From NCBI GenBank assembly GCA_009774615.1, contig VSOC01000156.1:1-7683 (forward strand): 7,683 nucleotides of DNA, written 5' to 3'. Under the pieces are notes generated by a model. That model made no database searches, was not told where the DNA came from, and saw nothing but the letters and a program-made list of their open reading frames with translations. Position 1 is the first letter of the stretch. Every line of letters starts with the position of its first letter. The position numbers and the translations under genes are program-made. This document shows, piece after piece, positions 5,946 through 7,683 of the stretch. The stretch comes from Lachnospiraceae bacterium (GTDB taxonomy: Bacteria > Bacillota > Clostridia > Lachnospirales > Lachnospiraceae).

Positions 5946-6503
5946 CTATGCCACAAAATACCGATCCTGTTCCAGCTTTATCCCAAAAAGAACCGTCTGC
6001 TTTCGGTTAAACAGAGGCACTTCAGCCACAGCAAACCTTCGATGCAGGTTCTGACGTACAATCTGGTGAACATAGTGCTCTAATGCCCCGTGTGCCGCCA
6101 CAATCTTCTTATCTTCTCCCAGCATAACATCCGAAACGCCCATCGCGTTCTGCAGTTTTGTCCCGCAAACTTTCTGAAGAAATGCAAGATCCTGGCCTCC
6201 CACTTCAATCAGTTCGTCCTCCCCCATGGCATTCTTGCCAAAAGGAAAAAACTGGGGGAATTCACGGGATTTTTTTAATTCTTTCTGCAGTTTTTCCGGA
6301 CAGCCTGTCTTAATAAAAAGATAACCGGGGAACATAATATCCTTCACCAGCCGGAATTCTCCGCCTGTGCGAAACGCCCTAAGTTTCTGCGGAATACGGC
6401 ATAAACTGTACATGGACTTGGGAACAGCACAACGGAGAAGTTCTGCTGCTTCCTTTTCCTGTTCATTAAATGTCCGAAGAATATACCAATTCTCCTGTTC
6501 CAT
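5946..6503 (-). CDS. NusG-family specialised transcription elongation/antitermination factor (first paralog)
   Basis: A 185-residue NusG paralog expected to bind RNA polymerase and make it read through pauses or terminators in the operon. The NGN domain covers about residues 5-115, starting WYILRTF and carrying the hallmark MFPGYLFI (57-64). A KOW-like segment at about 137-178 (GALEHYVHQIV, then VAEVPLFNRK) follows, but the usual KOW glycine is absent (VHQI where EGxI is typical). I chose the start at 6503 because AAGGAG lies 9 bases upstream and the NGN fold begins there. An in-frame ATG at 6620 would add 39 residues unlike any NGN domain. It is the first gene after the candidate promoter. 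It resembles the UpxY/LoaP class more than housekeeping NusG: no secE or ribosomal-protein genes are nearby and a glycan operon follows. Confidence 0.85.
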   Translation of the reverse strand: MEQENWYILRTFNEQEKEAAELLRCAVPKSMYSLCRIPQKLRAFRTGGEFRLVKDIMFPGYLFIKTGCPEKLQKELKKSREFPQFFPFGKNAMGEDELIEVGGQDLAFLQKVCGTKLQNAMGVSDVMLGEDKKIVAAHGALEHYVHQIVRQNLHRRFAVAEVPLFNRKQTVLFGIKLEQDRYFVA

Positions 6504-6511
6504 GCATTCTT

Positions 6512-6635
6512 TCTCCTTCCGGATAAATTTTCCTCTGGGAAGAATCTTTACCTTTCCGTCTTCTCTTTCCTGTCCTCTTCTTCCAAACCTCCAGATAATC
6601 TCCTCTCCCAAAACCATCATCTCTTTCCGGATAAA
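6512..6635 (-). repeat. 16-bp direct repeat pair at the two possible starts of the first NusG gene
   Basis: TCTCCTTCCGGATAAA (6512-6527) and TCTCTTTCCGGATAAA (6620-6635) differ at one base and lie 108 bp, exactly 36 codons, apart. On the minus strand each copy reads TTTATCCGGAA followed by a purine run and then an ATG (6620 or 6503). The segment between them is strikingly purine-rich on the coding strand. It may reflect duplication of a start region or paired protein/RNA recognition sites in the leader. Confidence 0.45.
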
Positions 6636-6642
6636 GCAGGTT

Positions 6643-6720
6643 CAAAATAAAACAAGCCCCTATCCTGACAATAAAAATTTCGTAGAATACATGATTCTAT
6701 GAAAAACTCAGGCAAGGGCT
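6643..6720 (-). terminator. Inverted repeat with T-rich tail after the recombinase gene; likely intrinsic terminator
   Basis: The outer arms are AGCCCCTATCCTGA (6655-6668) and TCAGGCAAGGGCT (6708-6720), which pair imperfectly. An inner repeat TAGAAT/ATTCTA (6683-6688 and 6694-6699) has a 5-base spacer. On the minus strand the hairpin is followed by TTGTTTTATTTT. The recombinase stop codon lies inside the first stem arm. The T-rich tail occurs only in the minus direction, which suits a terminator for the recombinase transcript. The inner repeat could alternatively be a recombinase core site. Confidence 0.5.
6644..6671 (-). promoter_or_regulatory. Candidate sigma-A-type promoter for the NusG/glycan operon
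   Basis: On the minus strand a TTGTCA box (6666-6671) is followed after 16 bp by TATTTT (6644-6649), matching the -35 and -10 consensus at 5/6 and 4/6 positions. It would start RNA near 6637, giving a leader of about 130 bases before the first NusG start at 6503. It overlaps the 3' half of the terminator-like inverted repeat. No better promoter was seen for the downstream operon, but matches of this quality occur by chance in AT-rich DNA. Confidence 0.33.
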
Positions 6721-7682
6721 GCTAGTTTATCGATTTGTTTTTTCTTAAATTCAAAGGATGAATGGAAATAGTAATCCATGGTTATCTTGATATCTGCATG
6801 GCCTAAGATCTCACTGAGCGTTTTGGGATCCATGCCGGAAGTAATGCAGCGTGTTGCAAATGTATGTCTTAATGTGTGAAAATTATAATATGGAATTCCT
6901 GCCTGCTGCAAAAAACGCTGATATTGGTACTGAAAGGTTCTTGGATCCATCGGCCCTTTGGATTTTGACGTTAAAAGGAACTCCTCCTTTTCTGCAGATT
7001 TTAATTTCTTCTCCAATAAAGGGATTAAAAAGGAAGGAAATGGAATCTGACGTATCGAAGAATTGGTTTTTGGTGAAGTCAGGAATAGCTTGGATTTATT
7101 TTCGCCATTTTCCTGGCCTACCGATAATCGCTGAACAGTAGCACATATCGTAAGATAGCCTTCCTGGATGTGGACATTTTCCCATTTAAGTGCACAGATT
7201 TCCCCCAGGCGCATTCCTGTATAAAGACAAAGATAAATCCCGAATCCCGTCTGGCTCCAGGTTTCTTTTATGTATTTTTCCAGTTTTGTCTGTTCCTGCA
7301 CGGAAAGCACTTGAACCAGCGTCTTTTTCTTTTTTCTGCCGCAGGAAATACCGCTCCATTCACTGATAATTCCTTTGGCCAATGCCGTTTTCATCGTCCT
7401 GTTCACAATCATTACTGTTGTATGGATAATGCTGTCCGAACCCGTTAATCCCCTCTTTTTTGCTGATAATTCTGATGTTTTCTTTAAATCATCAAAAAAT
7501 TGAAGCATGTATCCAGGTGTAATCTGTTTAATGGGAATAGACTGAACATAGGGTAAAATATACTTTTTTGCATGATGCGTATACTTTACATAGGTAGAAA
7601 GTGCATGTGTCTGGTAGATTTCCTCTAACCAAGCTTCCAGAATTTCCTCAAACAATACTTCTTTTTCTTTTGCTGCCATCAT
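6708..7682 (-). CDS. Tyrosine recombinase/integrase (phage-integrase family), 5' end at window edge
   Basis: A 324-residue site-specific recombinase that would cut and rejoin DNA through a phosphotyrosine intermediate. Residues 10-110 form a SAM-like core-binding domain; the catalytic domain runs from about 125 to the end. The full catalytic set is visible: Arg158 in TGMRLGE, Lys205 in SPKTNSS, His269 and Arg272 in HTLRH, His295 in LGHAD and nucleophile Tyr305 in MDYYFH. Nothing suggests decay. Two consecutive ATGs (7682 and 7679) lie at the window edge, so the ribosome-binding site is not visible and a start further upstream cannot be excluded. No excisionase, phage or transposon gene accompanies it. 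It sits directly upstream of the NusG pair, so it may be a DNA-inversion recombinase for the glycan locus rather than an element integrase. That role is inference; the family assignment is firm. Confidence 0.93.
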   Translation of the reverse strand: MMAAKEKEVLFEEILEAWLEEIYQTHALSTYVKYTHHAKKYILPYVQSIPIKQITPGYMLQFFDDLKKTSELSAKKRGLTGSDSIIHTTVMIVNRTMKTALAKGIISEWSGISCGRKKKKTLVQVLSVQEQTKLEKYIKETWSQTGFGIYLCLYTGMRLGEICALKWENVHIQEGYLTICATVQRLSVGQENGENKSKLFLTSPKTNSSIRQIPFPSFLIPLLEKKLKSAEKEEFLLTSKSKGPMDPRTFQYQYQRFLQQAGIPYYNFHTLRHTFATRCITSGMDPKTLSEILGHADIKITMDYYFHSSFEFKKKQIDKLAALA

Positions 7683-7683
7683 C

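Noticed and set aside
6504..6620. 39-residue N-terminal extension of the first NusG protein from the ATG at 6620
   Set aside because: The NGN domain normally starts at or near the N-terminus; the extension is purine-driven low-complexity sequence, and the ATG at 6503 has a good AAGGAG. Kept only as a possible alternative start.
6090..7448. Plus-strand open frames opposite the first NusG gene and the recombinase
   Set aside because: Antisense shadows of genes with intact catalytic or family motifs.

Overview
The window looks like chromosomal DNA of a low-to-moderate GC Firmicute, most likely a Clostridia/Lachnospiraceae-type gut anaerobe. This is inferred from the purine-rich Shine-Dalgarno sequences ahead of nearly every gene, the protein flavour, and the pairing of a specialised NusG paralog with a glycan operon. 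Genus cannot be decided from the sequence. All convincing genes lie on the minus strand, so transcription runs from high to low coordinates.

Region 1 (about 7682-6640): a tyrosine recombinase with its catalytic residues intact. It ends in an inverted repeat plus T-rich tract that looks like a terminator and also contains a short recombinase-core-like palindrome. A candidate promoter for the next gene sits on the far side of this element.

Region 2 (about 6640-5025): two different NusG-family proteins in tandem. Proteins of this kind (RfaH, UpxY, LoaP) are operon-specific processive elongation or antitermination factors. The roughly 310-base gap between them is not empty. It holds a strong ribosome-binding site masked by a GC-rich hairpin, a 53-codon small ORF for a hydrophobic peptide, a 9-bp inverted repeat about 120 bases apart, and an AT-rich tract with 23-bp direct repeats.

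Region 3 (4976-370): four genes matching the PglF, PglE, PglC and PglD steps. They are a membrane UDP-GlcNAc-type 4,6-dehydratase, a PLP sugar aminotransferase, a monotopic phosphoglycosyl transferase and a hexapeptide N-acetyltransferase. Together they could make UDP-N,N'-diacetylbacillosamine (or a close 4-amino-4,6-dideoxy sugar) from UDP-GlcNAc and load it on undecaprenyl phosphate, starting a surface glycan or glycoprotein oligosaccharide.

Region 4 (297-1): the 5' part of a glycosyltransferase that would add the next sugar. It carries an apparent in-frame insertion and a premature stop, so it is probably a decaying gene. Base composition becomes visibly more AT-rich towards this end, as expected where a conserved initiation module meets the variable glycosyltransferase part of a polysaccharide locus.

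Taken together, the window reads as the regulatory head of a surface-glycan locus: recombinase, then elongation-factor pair with a structured leader, then sugar-nucleotide and initiation enzymes. It resembles the logic of Bacteroides capsule loci but in a Firmicute background.
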